A stretch of DNA of 64,000 bases from CAWBVG01 sp963792175 (GTDB taxonomy: Bacteria > Acidobacteriota > Vicinamibacteria > Vicinamibacterales > CAVVIG01): the NCBI GenBank assembly GCA_963792175.1, contig CAWBVG010000046.1, positions 124,001 through 188,000 of the forward strand, given 5' to 3'. The notes below the pieces were generated by a model that was given only the letters and a program-made list of their open reading frames with translations, was not told the origin of the DNA and ran no database searches. Shown here piece after piece: positions 9,663-18,566 of the stretch. The translations under genes were made by a program, and so were the position numbers. How positions within the stretch are numbered: the first letter of the stretch is position 1; every line of letters starts with the position of its first letter.

Positions 9663-9698
9663 GGCCAGGTGGTGAGCGGCCCTTGACGCTCAGACGTC

Positions 9699-9746
9699 GG
9701 CGTTCCCGAATGCCGTGGATCTATCTACTTTACCATCGGGAACGCC
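9699..9746. repeat. 11-bp inverted repeat downstream of ftsZ
   Basis: GGCGTTCCCGA (9699-9709) and TCGGGAACGCC (9736-9746) form a perfect stem around an AT-rich 26-base loop. A second hairpin, CGGCGCGGC/GCCGCGCCG, lies near 9777-9796. Both are between ftsZ and the radical SAM gene, so they may attenuate the dcw transcript or mask a promoter in the loop (TAGATAGAT on the minus strand). Confidence 0.45.
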
Positions 9747-9828
9747 CGCCTTCGCTCGATCGGACTCTTCGAGCTTCGGCGCGGCAGGCCGCGCCGGATG
9801 AGCGTCGTCGGGGAGCGAGAAGTCGAGC

Positions 9829-11148
9829 TCAGCCTTCCTGCCGCCGCAGGAACGCCGGGACGTCGAACGTCGATGGCAGCTCGAAGTCAGGTTCCACGTC
9901 GGGCTTCTTCATGTCCGACGGCAGCGCTTCGTCCAGCTGGATGGCCTGCGACACCGGCGCGGACGCCGAACCGCCCCCGGCGCCGAGCGGCAGGTCGAAG
10001 AGCGGCCGCCGGTTGATCGACAGCCTCGGCGCGGCCATCGCCGTGCCGCTGATGACCGCGGCATCGGCGCGGACGCGGGCCTGATCGGTGTACGGCGTCA
10101 TGTCGATCGGTGTGTGCGCGCCGGAGTTGAGCGGGCGCGTCGCGATCTGTGCGCCGAAGCCGGTGGCGATGACGGTGATCTTCACCCGTCCCTTCAGCGC
10201 CGGATCGACCACGGCGCCGAAAATGATGTTCGCGTCTTCATCCGCGGCCTCCTGCACGATGCACGACGCCTCGTTCACTTCCACGAGCGACAGGTCGGGC
10301 CCGCCGGTGACGTTGATGATGACGCCGCGCGCGCCGTTGACCGATGCGCCTTCGAGCAGCGGGCTGGAAATCGCGCGCCGCGCGGCCTCAATCGCGCGGT
10401 CCTGCCCTTCCGCCACGCCGGTGCCCATCATCGCCAGCCCCATGCCGGCCATGATGGTTTTGACGTCCGCGAAGTCGAGGTTGATCAGTCCCGGCACGAG
10501 AATCAGATCGGAGATGCCCTGAATCGCCTGCCTCAGCACGTCGTCCGCCGTGCAGAACGCATCGGTCAGCGGCGTCGTGCGATCGATGATCGTCAGCAGC
10601 CGCTCGTTGGGAATCGTGATGATCGTGTCGACGCTGTCGCGCAGCGCCTCCAGCCCCTTCTCCGCCTGAATCTGACGCTTCTTGCCTTCGAACTTGAACG
10701 GCTTGGTCACCACCGCGACGGTGAGCGCGCCAAGCTCGCTGGCCAGGCTGCAGACGACCGGCGCCGCACCGGTGCCGGTGCCGCCGCCGAGGCCGGTGGT
10801 CACGAAGATCATGTCGGCGCCGTCGAGCGCCTGAATGATCTTCTCGGTGTCCTCGAGCGCCGCCTGGCGGCCGACGTTCGGGTCCGCGCCGGCGCCCAGG
10901 CCCTTGGTCAGCTTGCTGCCGATCTGCAGCTTGACCGGCGCCGCATTCGTGCGCAGCGCCTGCAGGTCGGTGTTGGCGACGATGAACTCGACGCCCTCGA
11001 ACCCCGCCTGCACCATGCGGTTGACGGCATTGCTGCCGCCGCCGCCGATGCCGATCACTTTGATGCGCGCGCCCGCGCTCATCTCCTCTTCGAGCCGGAG
11101 CCGCAACCGCTTCATCGGCAGGATGTCGTCGTCCATGTAATCAGCCAT
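9829..11148 (-). CDS. ftsZ: Cell-division GTPase FtsZ
   Basis: Tubulin homologue that forms the cytokinetic Z-ring. 439 residues. The nucleotide-binding GIGGGGSNAVNRM motif is at 33-45, the tubulin signature GGGTGTG is at 121-127, and the T7-loop region is present. The C-terminus ends with DVPAFLRRQEG, the conserved peptide that binds FtsA and ZipA-like anchors, after a variable Pro/Ala-rich linker of about 60 residues. The reading frame is intact. The gene follows ftsA by 15 bases, the usual end of a dcw cluster. Confidence 0.97.
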   Translation of the reverse strand: MADYMDDDILPMKRLRLRLEEEMSAGARIKVIGIGGGGSNAVNRMVQAGFEGVEFIVANTDLQALRTNAAPVKLQIGSKLTKGLGAGADPNVGRQAALEDTEKIIQALDGADMIFVTTGLGGGTGTGAAPVVCSLASELGALTVAVVTKPFKFEGKKRQIQAEKGLEALRDSVDTIITIPNERLLTIIDRTTPLTDAFCTADDVLRQAIQGISDLILVPGLINLDFADVKTIMAGMGLAMMGTGVAEGQDRAIEAARRAISSPLLEGASVNGARGVIINVTGGPDLSLVEVNEASCIVQEAADEDANIIFGAVVDPALKGRVKITVIATGFGAQIATRPLNSGAHTPIDMTPYTDQARVRADAAVISGTAMAAPRLSINRRPLFDLPLGAGGGSASAPVSQAIQLDEALPSDMKKPDVEPDFELPSTFDVPAFLRRQEG

Positions 11149-11163
11149 CGTGACTCCTGTGTC

Positions 11164-12403
11164 TCAGAAGAATTCCTTGAACAACCCACGCAGCCGTCCG
11201 GCCGCACGCACGAACGCGCCGGCGCCCACCGGCGCGCGCCCGAGATCGCCCACCGCATTGCGACAGCCGTAGAGCACCAGTCCGACGCCGGTGGCAAACG
11301 TCGGGCTGTTCACGTGATCCGCGAGGCCGCCGACGCCGACCGGACAGCCGCGGCGGATCGGCAGGTCGAAGATCTGTTCCGCGATTTCCGGCATGCCGTC
11401 GAGAATCGCGCCGCCGCCGGTCAGGACGATGCCCGAATTCAGGCTCTTCTCGTAGCCGGCCCGGCGAATCTCGTCCCACACCAGGTGGAAAATCTCCTCG
11501 GCGCGCGGCTGGAGGATTTCGGAGAGGATGCGCCGCGCCATGACGCGCGGCTTGCGGCCGCCGACGCTGGCGACCTCCATCGTTTCGTCCTCGTCCACCA
11601 TGCCCGACAGCGCACACCCGCACTTGCGCTTGATCTTTTCCGCGTCGGGCACCGGCGTCCGCAGCCCGACGGCGATGTCGTTGGTGAAGTGATCGCCGCC
11701 GACGCCGATCACCGCGGTATGCCAGAGGCTGCCCCGCTCGTAGATCGCGATGTCCGTCGTGCCGCCACCGATGTCCACGAGCGCAACGCCGAGCTCCTTC
11801 TCGTCCTCGGTCAACACCGACTCGCTCGCCGCCAGCTGCTCGACTACGGTCTCGGCCACCGCGACCCCCGCCCGATTCACGCAGGCGACGATGTTCTGCG
11901 TGGATGTCTGGCTGCCGGTGATGATGTGCACGTTGACTTCGAGTCGTGCGCCGACCATTCCGAGCGGCGCGCCGATGCCGTCCTGCTCGTCGACGACGAA
12001 GTCCTGCGGCAGCACGTGCAGAATCTCGCGGCCGGTCGGCAGCGACACCGCCTTCGCCGCGTCGATGGCGCGCCGCACGTCCTCGCGGCTGATCTCGCGG
12101 TTCTTGCCGGCAACCGCGATCACCCCGCGGCTGTTGAACCCCTTGATGTGGGGACCGGACAGCGCGAGGTGGACGCGAGTCGATCTCGACGCCGGCCATC
12201 AGCTCGGCTTCCTCGATCGCCTTCTTGATCGAATCGACCGCCGCCTCGAGGTTCACGACGACGCCTCGACGGATCCCGCGCGACTCGGCCGCGCCCAGGC
12301 CGACGACGTCGATTTCGTCGCGGTCGAGCCGCTCGCCGACCACGGCGGTCACCTTCGACGTCCCGACGTCCAGACCGACCACGTACCGCTCTTTACGCGC
12401 CAC
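11164..12403 (-). CDS. ftsA: Cell-division protein FtsA, frameshifted
   Basis: Actin-like membrane anchor for FtsZ. The N-terminus (ARKERYVVGLDVGTSKV, with the phosphate-1 loop) reads to VEIDS. From about 12175 the family sequence continues in another frame as VHLALSGPHIKGFNSRGV, then the phosphate-2 loop LVDIGGGTTDIAIY and an adenosine motif, ending with an amphipathic AAGRLRGLFKEFF membrane-targeting helix. Removing one base at 12174-12176 restores one frame of about 412 residues. I read it as an assembly error in an essential gene. ftsQ lies 33 bases upstream and ftsZ 15 bases downstream. Confidence 0.92.
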
Positions 12404-12436
12404 TCACCCTCCGGTTGAACGTCGACGTCTCGGCCA

Positions 12437-13393
12437 TCACTTCCGCTTCGAGCGTTCCTGCGTTTTGCCCGCCGCAGCGGGGTTGCCTCGCCGAGCCCCT
12501 GAAGCCTCCTCAGCGGACTTGCCTCGCCGATGCGCCGAAGCCGCCTCAGCGGGCTTGCCTCGCCGAAGCGCCGAAGGCGCGGAGGCGGGGCGGACGTAGA
12601 TGCGATCGTCGAATCGCAGGTCCACGTAGTCGATGTCGGCGACACGCTCCCGCAGCGCCGACGCGAGCTCGAGGTAGCCCTGCAGCCGCGGCAGAAACTG
12701 GTCCTCGCCAAGCTGAATCACCGCCGGATCGCCGGTCAGAATCACTGCCGCGTTGTGAAGATCCGCCACGTCGATCTGCGACACGCGCCGCGCCACCTGC
12801 GGCTTCGCCCGCAGCGCCGTCATCAGGCGCGCCGCCAGGTCGGCGCGACGCTCGTCGGTGAGCGATCCGTCCTGGTTGACGGCGGCGAGGCCGTCGATGA
12901 TCGGCAGATCGAGATCGGCGTATTGCGGGCCGTACTGATCGATGATCACGCCACGTTCGTCCACCAGATACATGTCGCCGCCGTTGATCCGGCCGATGCC
13001 GATCGGCTGCCGCTCCGAGACGACGACGTCCACAGTCGCGGGCAGCGAACGCCGAAGCGCCGCGTCGCGCACCCACGGCGATGACAGCAACCGCCGGCGC
13101 CACGCATCGAGGTCGGTCCACAACAGGCTTTCGCCGCGCAGCCCGCTCAGAACGGCCAGCACTTCGCCTTTCGACAGCCGTTCGTTGCCGTGGACGACGA
13201 TGCGGTTCACTTCCAGCAGGTGGGCGTTCGCCGACACCTGCACGCCGCGATAGACCGCCAGGCTCGCGACCGCGGCCACCAGGCCGTAGCGAATCGCCGG
13301 CCACGCCAGCGCGCGCCACGTCCGTTTTCGGCGCGCCGGCTTGACATGCGCACGCCTGAAACGGCGATCGGCGGGGGCCGCCACCGCGCTCAC
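12437..13393 (-). CDS. ftsQ: Cell-division protein FtsQ/DivIB with repeat-derived C-terminus
   Basis: 318 residues, single-pass inner-membrane divisome protein. There is a short basic cytoplasmic tail, a membrane segment at about 31-47 (AIRYGLVAAVASLAVY), a POTRA domain (VNRIVVHGNERLSKGEVL), then the FtsQ beta domain with WVRDAALRRSLPATVDV. The start is GTG 13393, overlapping the murC stop (GTGA). After the domain ends near residue 270, about 36 residues are encoded by three 36-base tandem repeats, followed by a Lys/Arg tail. This part is outside the conserved fold, so it probably hangs free in the periplasm. Confidence 0.9.
   Translation of the reverse strand: MSAVAAPADRRFRRAHVKPARRKRTWRALAWPAIRYGLVAAVASLAVYRGVQVSANAHLLEVNRIVVHGNERLSKGEVLAVLSGLRGESLLWTDLDAWRRRLLSSPWVRDAALRRSLPATVDVVVSERQPIGIGRINGGDMYLVDERGVIIDQYGPQYADLDLPIIDGLAAVNQDGSLTDERRADLAARLMTALRAKPQVARRVSQIDVADLHNAAVILTGDPAVIQLGEDQFLPRLQGYLELASALRERVADIDYVDLRFDDRIYVRPASAPSALRRGKPAEAASAHRRGKSAEEASGARRGNPAAAGKTQERSKRK
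12483..12590. repeat. Three 36-base tandem repeats inside ftsQ
   Basis: Units at 12483-12518, 12519-12554 and 12555-12590 each begin TTGCCTCGCCGA on the plus strand. The unit is a multiple of three, so it keeps the ftsQ frame and adds about 12 residues per copy, each containing RRG (for example SAHRRGKSAEEA). The GC-rich words GAAGCC and CTCAGC are inverted within each unit. Confidence 0.85.
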
Positions 13394-14745
13394 GCGAGCG
13401 CCTCCACCAGGCGATCCGGCAGGCTGCCGATCGATCCCGCGCCCAGCGTGACGACGACGTCGCCGGGCCGCGCCGCCCGCACAACCGACGCGACGACATC
13501 GTCCAGTGCCGGCGCGGTCTCGACCGGCACGGTCACCGATCGACGGACCGCCGCCGCCAGCGCGTCGAGCGTGACGCCGTCGATTCGCTCCTCGCCGGCG
13601 GAATAGATGTCGGTCAGGACGATGTGATCGGCGCCGGCCAGCGCCGGCCCGAACTGGGCCATGAGCGCGCTCGTGCGCGTGAAGCGGTGCGGCTGAAACG
13701 CGACGACAATCCGGCGGTTCAACGTCTTCGCCGCGGCGATCACCGCCGCGATCTCGGTCGGGTGATGGCCGTAATCGTCCACGACCAGAATGCCCCTGGG
13801 CTCGCCGCGTACCTCGAATCGCCGTTCGGCGCCGCGGAAGTCGCGCAGACCGGTGGCGACTTGCTCGAACGTGAGGCCCAGCTCTCGACCGACCGCGACG
13901 ACCGCGAGCGCATTCTGCAGGTTGTGCCGGCCCGGCACCTGGAGCGTCAGCCGTCCCTCGCCCTTGATCGACGCGCTCGCGCTGAACGGCGCCAGCTGGA
14001 CGTCCGAGGCAGTCACGTCGGCCGCCGGGGACGCGAGGCCGTACGTCTTCACTCGCCGCGTCATCCTCGGCACGACCCTCGCCAGGTTCGGATCGTCGAG
14101 GCAAGCGACAACCGCGCCGTAGAACGGCACTTTGTTGGCGAAGTCGACGAACGCCTGCTGGAGGTCGTCGAACCCGCCGTAATTCTCGAGGTGTTCGTGG
14201 TCGATGTTCGTAATCACCGCAATCGTCGGAAACAGTTTCAAGAACGATCGGTCGCTTTCGTCGGCCTCGGCCACCATCAGCTCGCCGCGGCCGAGCCGCG
14301 CATTGCTGCCGAACGCGCTCAGTCGACCGCCAATCACCGCCGTCGGATCGAGACCGGCCCGTTCGAGCACGAGCGCGATCATCGACGTCGTCGTCGTCTT
14401 GCCGTGCGCCCCGGCGACCGCGATCGCCGTCTTCAGGCGCATCAGCTCGGCGAGCATTTCGGCCCGCGGAATCACCGGCACCTGACGCCGCGCCGCCTCG
14501 CGCACCTCAGGGTTCGTGGTCTTCACCGCCGATGACACCACCACGACGTCGGCGTCGCCGACATGCGCGGCGTCGTGCCCGTACGCCAACCGAATCCCCA
14601 GCGTTGCCAGCCGCTCGGTGACCGCCGACCGCTTCTCGTCGGTCCCGCTGACCACGTAGCCCAGGTTCGCGAGCAGCTCGGCGATGCCGCTCATGCCGAT
14701 GCCACCAATGCCGACGAAATGGACGTGCCGGGTTTTCCCTAGCAC
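13390..14745 (-). CDS. murC: UDP-N-acetylmuramate-L-alanine ligase MurC
   Basis: Adds L-Ala to UDP-MurNAc in cytoplasmic peptidoglycan synthesis. 451 residues. The N-terminal Rossmann motif is GIGGIGMSGIAE, the ATP-binding loop GAHGKTTTT is at 112-120, the Mur-ligase HxxN-type segment is NIDHEHLENYG, and the C-terminal domain contains DDYGHHPTEI and FQPHRFTRT. The start is GTG 14745, one base after the murG stop. The stop overlaps the ftsQ start. The frame is intact. No murB or ddl gene follows, unlike many dcw clusters. Confidence 0.96.
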   Translation of the reverse strand: MLGKTRHVHFVGIGGIGMSGIAELLANLGYVVSGTDEKRSAVTERLATLGIRLAYGHDAAHVGDADVVVVSSAVKTTNPEVREAARRQVPVIPRAEMLAELMRLKTAIAVAGAHGKTTTTSMIALVLERAGLDPTAVIGGRLSAFGSNARLGRGELMVAEADESDRSFLKLFPTIAVITNIDHEHLENYGGFDDLQQAFVDFANKVPFYGAVVACLDDPNLARVVPRMTRRVKTYGLASPAADVTASDVQLAPFSASASIKGEGRLTLQVPGRHNLQNALAVVAVGRELGLTFEQVATGLRDFRGAERRFEVRGEPRGILVVDDYGHHPTEIAAVIAAAKTLNRRIVVAFQPHRFTRTSALMAQFGPALAGADHIVLTDIYSAGEERIDGVTLDALAAAVRRSVTVPVETAPALDDVVASVVRAARPGDVVVTLGAGSIGSLPDRLVEALA

Positions 14746-14746
14746 G

Positions 14747-15850
14747 TCACCGCTCGCGCGTCATGAGAGCGAGCGCGCGATCGACGATCACCCTCGCCGC
14801 GTCCGGCTTCGCGAACGTCCGCGCCGCCGCGGCCATCCGTCGCCGCCGATGACGATCCGCGGCGAGCGCCTGAATCCGATCCGCCAGCACCGGTCCCGTC
14901 GCGTCCTTCTGCAACAGCACCTCCGAAGCGCCGGCGTTCCCCAGCGCTTCCGCGTTCTTGCGCTGGTGATCGTCGGTCGCCGTCGGCAGCGGGATCAGAA
15001 TCGCCGGCTTCCCCGCCGCGGCGATTTCCGCCAGCGTCGTCGCGCCCGCGCGACAGACGATCAGGTCCGCTTGTCCGAGTTGCCGTCCCATGTCGTAGAG
15101 GAACGGCTCGACGTCGGCCGGAAGCCGCGCCTGCCGGTAGGCGGCGCGCACCATCTCCACATCTCGTTCTCCCGTCTGGTGGACGAGATGAAGAACCGGA
15201 CCGCCGGCCGCCAACCGCGGCGCTGCCTCCACCATGGCCATGTTGATCGCGTGCGCGCCCTGAGAGCCGCCAAAGACTAGGACCCGTGTGACGGACGTCT
15301 GGTCATCGACCCCCGACTCCTGTTGGGGTCCGGTCGTCGCGAAGAACTCCGGCCGGACCGGGTTACCGCTGACGAACGCTTTCGATCCGAAAAACGCCTG
15401 CGTCGAGTCGAACGTCACCGCCGCCGCTTTCACCACACGACCGAGCCACCGATTGGTCAATCCCGGCACCGCGTTCTGCTCCAGCAGCATCGTGGGCACG
15501 CCGCGAAAGGCGGCCACCATCACGACCGGGCCGGAGCTGTAGCCGCCGACGCCGATCACCAGATCCGGGCGCCGCTTCGACACGATGCGCCACGCGTCGG
15601 CGAGGCCGAGCGGGATGAGCGCCGCCCCACGCGCGCGATCGGCGATCGACTTGCCTTTCAGTCCGCTGCTTCGGAGCAGATCCAACTCGAACCCTTCCCG
15701 CGGGATCACTCGCGCTTCGATGCCCCGCGCCGTGCCGGCGAACGTGACTTCCACGTCGGGCCGGCGCGATCGCAGCTCGTGCGCGACCGCAATCCCCGGA
15801 TACAGGTGACCGCCCGTGCCTCCGCCGGCGATCACGACACGAACCGCCAC
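14747..15850 (-). CDS. murG: UDP-GlcNAc:lipid I transferase MurG
   Basis: Peripheral inner-membrane glycosyltransferase (GT28) that turns lipid I into lipid II. 367 residues. The first G-loop is GGGTGGHLYPG (9-19). The second half has FGGSQGAHAIN, the acceptor/donor motif CRAGATTLAEIAAAGKPAILIPLP, and a conserved DDHQRKNAEAL segment. The start is GTG at 15850, directly after the ftsW TGA. An ATG nearby is in another frame and does not fit. The frame is intact. Confidence 0.96.
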   Translation of the reverse strand: MAVRVVIAGGGTGGHLYPGIAVAHELRSRRPDVEVTFAGTARGIEARVIPREGFELDLLRSSGLKGKSIADRARGAALIPLGLADAWRIVSKRRPDLVIGVGGYSSGPVVMVAAFRGVPTMLLEQNAVPGLTNRWLGRVVKAAAVTFDSTQAFFGSKAFVSGNPVRPEFFATTGPQQESGVDDQTSVTRVLVFGGSQGAHAINMAMVEAAPRLAAGGPVLHLVHQTGERDVEMVRAAYRQARLPADVEPFLYDMGRQLGQADLIVCRAGATTLAEIAAAGKPAILIPLPTATDDHQRKNAEALGNAGASEVLLQKDATGPVLADRIQALAADRHRRRRMAAAARTFAKPDAARVIVDRALALMTRER

Positions 15851-16955
15851 TCATGCCTCGGACGACGTCGCGTGCTGCGAGACGTTCAACAGAATCCCCA
15901 TGCCCACGAGATTGATCAGCAACGACGACCCGCCCGCGCTCACAAACGGCAGCGGGATGCCCTTGGTCGGCATCATTCCCAGAACCACGCTGATGTTGAC
16001 GAGCGCCTGGACCGCCACCATCGTCGTCAGCCCGAGCGCGAGAAACGCGCCGAACGAATCGGGCGCGCGGAGAGCGACGCGCAGGCCACGCCAGGTAATC
16101 ACGCAGAAGCAGGCGAGCACGGCGGTGGCGCCGACCAGCCCGAGCTCCTCGGAGATCACCGAGTAGATGAAATCGGTGTGCGGCTCCGGCAGGTAGAACA
16201 GCTTCTGGACGCCGTTCATCAGTCCCTTGCCGGTCACGCCGCCCGTGCCGACCGCAATCAGCGACTGGATGATCTGAAAGCCGTCGCCCAGCGGGTCGTC
16301 CCAGGGATTGAGGAACGCCAGCGTCCGGCGGCGCCGGTACGCCGATCCCATGACGATGACGTACAGAACAGGGAGCGACAGCGAGCATGACGCCGACGAG
16401 ATAGCGATAGTTCAGCCCGGCGGCGAACACCATCACGGCGGCAATCAGCACCAGCGACATCGACGTGCCGAAGTCGGGTTCCGGAAGGATCAACCCCACC
16501 AGCCCGAGGACGACGATGGCGACCGGCAAGAGGGCATAGGCCGGTTCGTCGATGCGATGCCAGCGGCGCTCGAGATGCGCGGCGATGAAGAAGATGGCAG
16601 TGAGCTTCGCGAGCTCCGACGGCTGTATGCCGATGCCGCCGACGCCCAGCCACCGGCGCGCGCCGTTGACCGGCGCCCGGAAATACACGGCAACGAGCGC
16701 GAGCGCCACGAAGCCGAGTCCCGTCCAGATGAACGCCGACTCTTTGTAGACCCGGTAGTCCACCCGCATCACGATGTAGAGCATCGCGATGCCGAGCAGC
16801 GTCCACATGCCTTGCGTGAACAAGAATCGCGACGCGCGGCCGTAGCGCTCGAGCGCGACCGGCGCGGACGCGCTGTACACCATGACGATGCTGACGCCCA
16901 CCAGCAGGATGGTGGCGAGGAACAGCACCCTGTCAGATTTCAGTTTTCTGGCCAT
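15851..16955 (-). CDS. ftsW: Lipid II polymerase FtsW (SEDS family), frameshifted
   Basis: Septal peptidoglycan glycosyltransferase with about ten membrane segments that works with FtsI. The N-terminal part runs from MARKLKSDRVLFLATILL through the SEDS motifs NGARRWLGVGG and QPSELAKL. After VGVMLAVAP the family sequence continues in another frame (VIVMGSAYRRRRTLAFLNPWDDP), then GGVTGKGLMNGVQK, SVISEELG and PLPFVSAGGSS. One extra base at about 16370-16373 explains the break. The corrected length is about 367 residues. An AGAGGAC ribosome-binding sequence precedes ATG 16955. The gene is separated from murD by a repeat-filled gap. Confidence 0.92.
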
Positions 16956-17027
16956 GTCCTCTAAAGCCGGGCTCGACTTCCTCCGAAAACAGTGCTGGAA
17001 CTCGAATTACGATCGCCATAAGCGGTC

Positions 17028-17215
17028 AGCAGTCATCAGTCGGCGACGGGCAGAGGCACCAGCTTCCCAGGCCGGGGCAGCCTGGGTTCCCAGCAGCCAA
17101 TCCTCCACCGCGTCAACCGACTGATGACAGCTCACAGCTCACAGCGTTCACAGCTGACGGCTGATAGCTGATAGCCACGCTCTCGGCTATCAGCTCTCGG
17201 CTTTCGGCTTTCACC
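17028..17215. repeat. Repeat cluster between murD and ftsW
   Basis: CAGTCATCAGTCGG (about 17028) is nearly inverted as CCGACTGATGACAG (about 17120), enclosing a CCAGG...CCTGG hairpin. From 17125 to 17215 the sequence is made of CAGCTCACAGC, GGCTGATAGCTGATAGCC and CTTTCGGCTTTC words, related to 3960-4085. The last bases enter the murD stop region. It is the only gap above 200 bases inside the dcw cluster. Confidence 0.6.
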
Positions 17216-18566
17216 TTTCGGCTGTCAGCTTCTTCACCTCGTCCTTGAACTGCCTCCCGCGATCCGCGTAATCCCGAAACATGTCGAAGCTGGCGCACGC
17301 CGGCGCCAGAAGCACGACGCCCGACGGCTGCGCGAGCGCGTACGCACGGGCCACCGCATCGCTGAACGCATCCGCCTCGTAGACCGGAATCGCGCCCTCC
17401 AGCGCCTCCCGCACGAGCGGTTTCGCCTCGCCGATCGCGATGACCGCCTTGCCGCGCTGCTTCAACGGCTCGCGCAGCAGCGACAAATCGCCGCCCTTGA
17501 AGCGGCCGCCGAGGATCGGCACCAGGCCGTGCTCGAAACTCTCAATCGAACGAAGCGCCGACTCGACGTTGGTGGCCTTCGAGTCGTTCACGAAACGCAC
17601 GCCGCCAACATCCGCCACAAGCTCCATCGCGTGCTCGAGTCCGCGGAAGGCGTCCACGGCCGCGGTCATCGCCGCCGGCGCCGCGCCGGCCAGCGCACCG
17701 ACCGTCGCCGCTGCCATGACGTCGTTGACCAGATGCGGCCCGAGCAGATGGATCGAGCTGAGCGGTACGAGCCGCTCCGCGCGATCGAGCCTCCGATCGA
17801 CGATCCAGCCCTGTTCGACGACCGTCCCTTCCTCGAGCGGCGTCTGCGGCGAGAACAGCCGCAGCTGCGCGCGGCCGCGCCGCGCCATCGCCAGCACGCC
17901 GGGATCGTCCGCGTTGACCACGGCCCAGTCCGTGGCGTTCTGTTTCTCGAAGATCCGCGCCTTCGCCGCCGCATACGCCTCGACGCTCGGGTGGCGATCG
18001 AGGTGGTCCGGCGAAAAGTTCAGCATCACGGCGATCCAGGGATGGAACGTCTCGATCTGCTCCAGCTGAAAGCTGCTGGTCTCGACGACGTGAAAGCTGT
18101 CCGGCGTCGAGTCGGCGACCTGGGCGCTCAGGGGCGCACCGATGTTGCCGCCCACCGTGACCTTGAAGCCCGCCGCTTCGAGCATCCGCCCCGTCAACGC
18201 CGTCGTCGTGGATTTCCCCTTGGTGCCCGTGATCGCGATCACGCGTCCCTTCAGCCAGCGTGACGCCAGCTCGATCTCGGCGATCACAGGGATGCCGCGA
18301 TCGCGGGCCGCTTGAATCGCGGGCTGGTCGGGCGGTACGCCCGGACTCAACACGACGAGATCGGCGCGAGCGAACGTGTCGGGCAGGTGTCCGCCGAGCT
18401 CGAGCCGTACGCCCAGACTTCGAAGCCTTTCGCCTTCGGCCACGTCGGTGCGCGATTCCGACAGCGTGACGTCGGCGCCGCGGCGCGCCAGCAGTTCGGC
18501 GGCCGCCAGTCCGCTTCTCGCCGCTCCCGCGACGGTCACGCGTTTTCCCTTCACGTCGAACGTCAT
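17211..18566 (-). CDS. murD: UDP-MurNAc-L-Ala:D-Glu ligase MurD
   Basis: 451 residues. Adds D-Glu to UDP-MurNAc-L-Ala. The N-terminal Rossmann segment VTVAGAARSGLAAAELL is followed by ATP loop AITGTKGKSTTTA (about 109-121), NFSPDHLDRH, and C-terminal VNDSKATNVES and LLAPACASFDMFRDYADRG motifs. The start ATG 18566 overlaps the mraY stop (ATGA). The frame is intact. The last codons run into an interspersed repeat (KKLTAER end). Confidence 0.96.
   Translation of the reverse strand: MTFDVKGKRVTVAGAARSGLAAAELLARRGADVTLSESRTDVAEGERLRSLGVRLELGGHLPDTFARADLVVLSPGVPPDQPAIQAARDRGIPVIAEIELASRWLKGRVIAITGTKGKSTTTALTGRMLEAAGFKVTVGGNIGAPLSAQVADSTPDSFHVVETSSFQLEQIETFHPWIAVMLNFSPDHLDRHPSVEAYAAAKARIFEKQNATDWAVVNADDPGVLAMARRGRAQLRLFSPQTPLEEGTVVEQGWIVDRRLDRAERLVPLSSIHLLGPHLVNDVMAAATVGALAGAAPAAMTAAVDAFRGLEHAMELVADVGGVRFVNDSKATNVESALRSIESFEHGLVPILGGRFKGGDLSLLREPLKQRGKAVIAIGEAKPLVREALEGAIPVYEADAFSDAVARAYALAQPSGVVLLAPACASFDMFRDYADRGRQFKDEVKKLTAER

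Noticed and set aside
7809..9686. A 625-residue plus-strand frame opposite the radical SAM gene
   Set aside because: The composition (many His, Arg, Asp, Gly) and absence of motifs mark it as a complementary-strand shadow; the minus-strand frame has full family motifs.
10114..12228. A 704-residue plus-strand frame opposite ftsZ and ftsA
   Set aside because: No family motifs; it is the complement of two clear essential genes.
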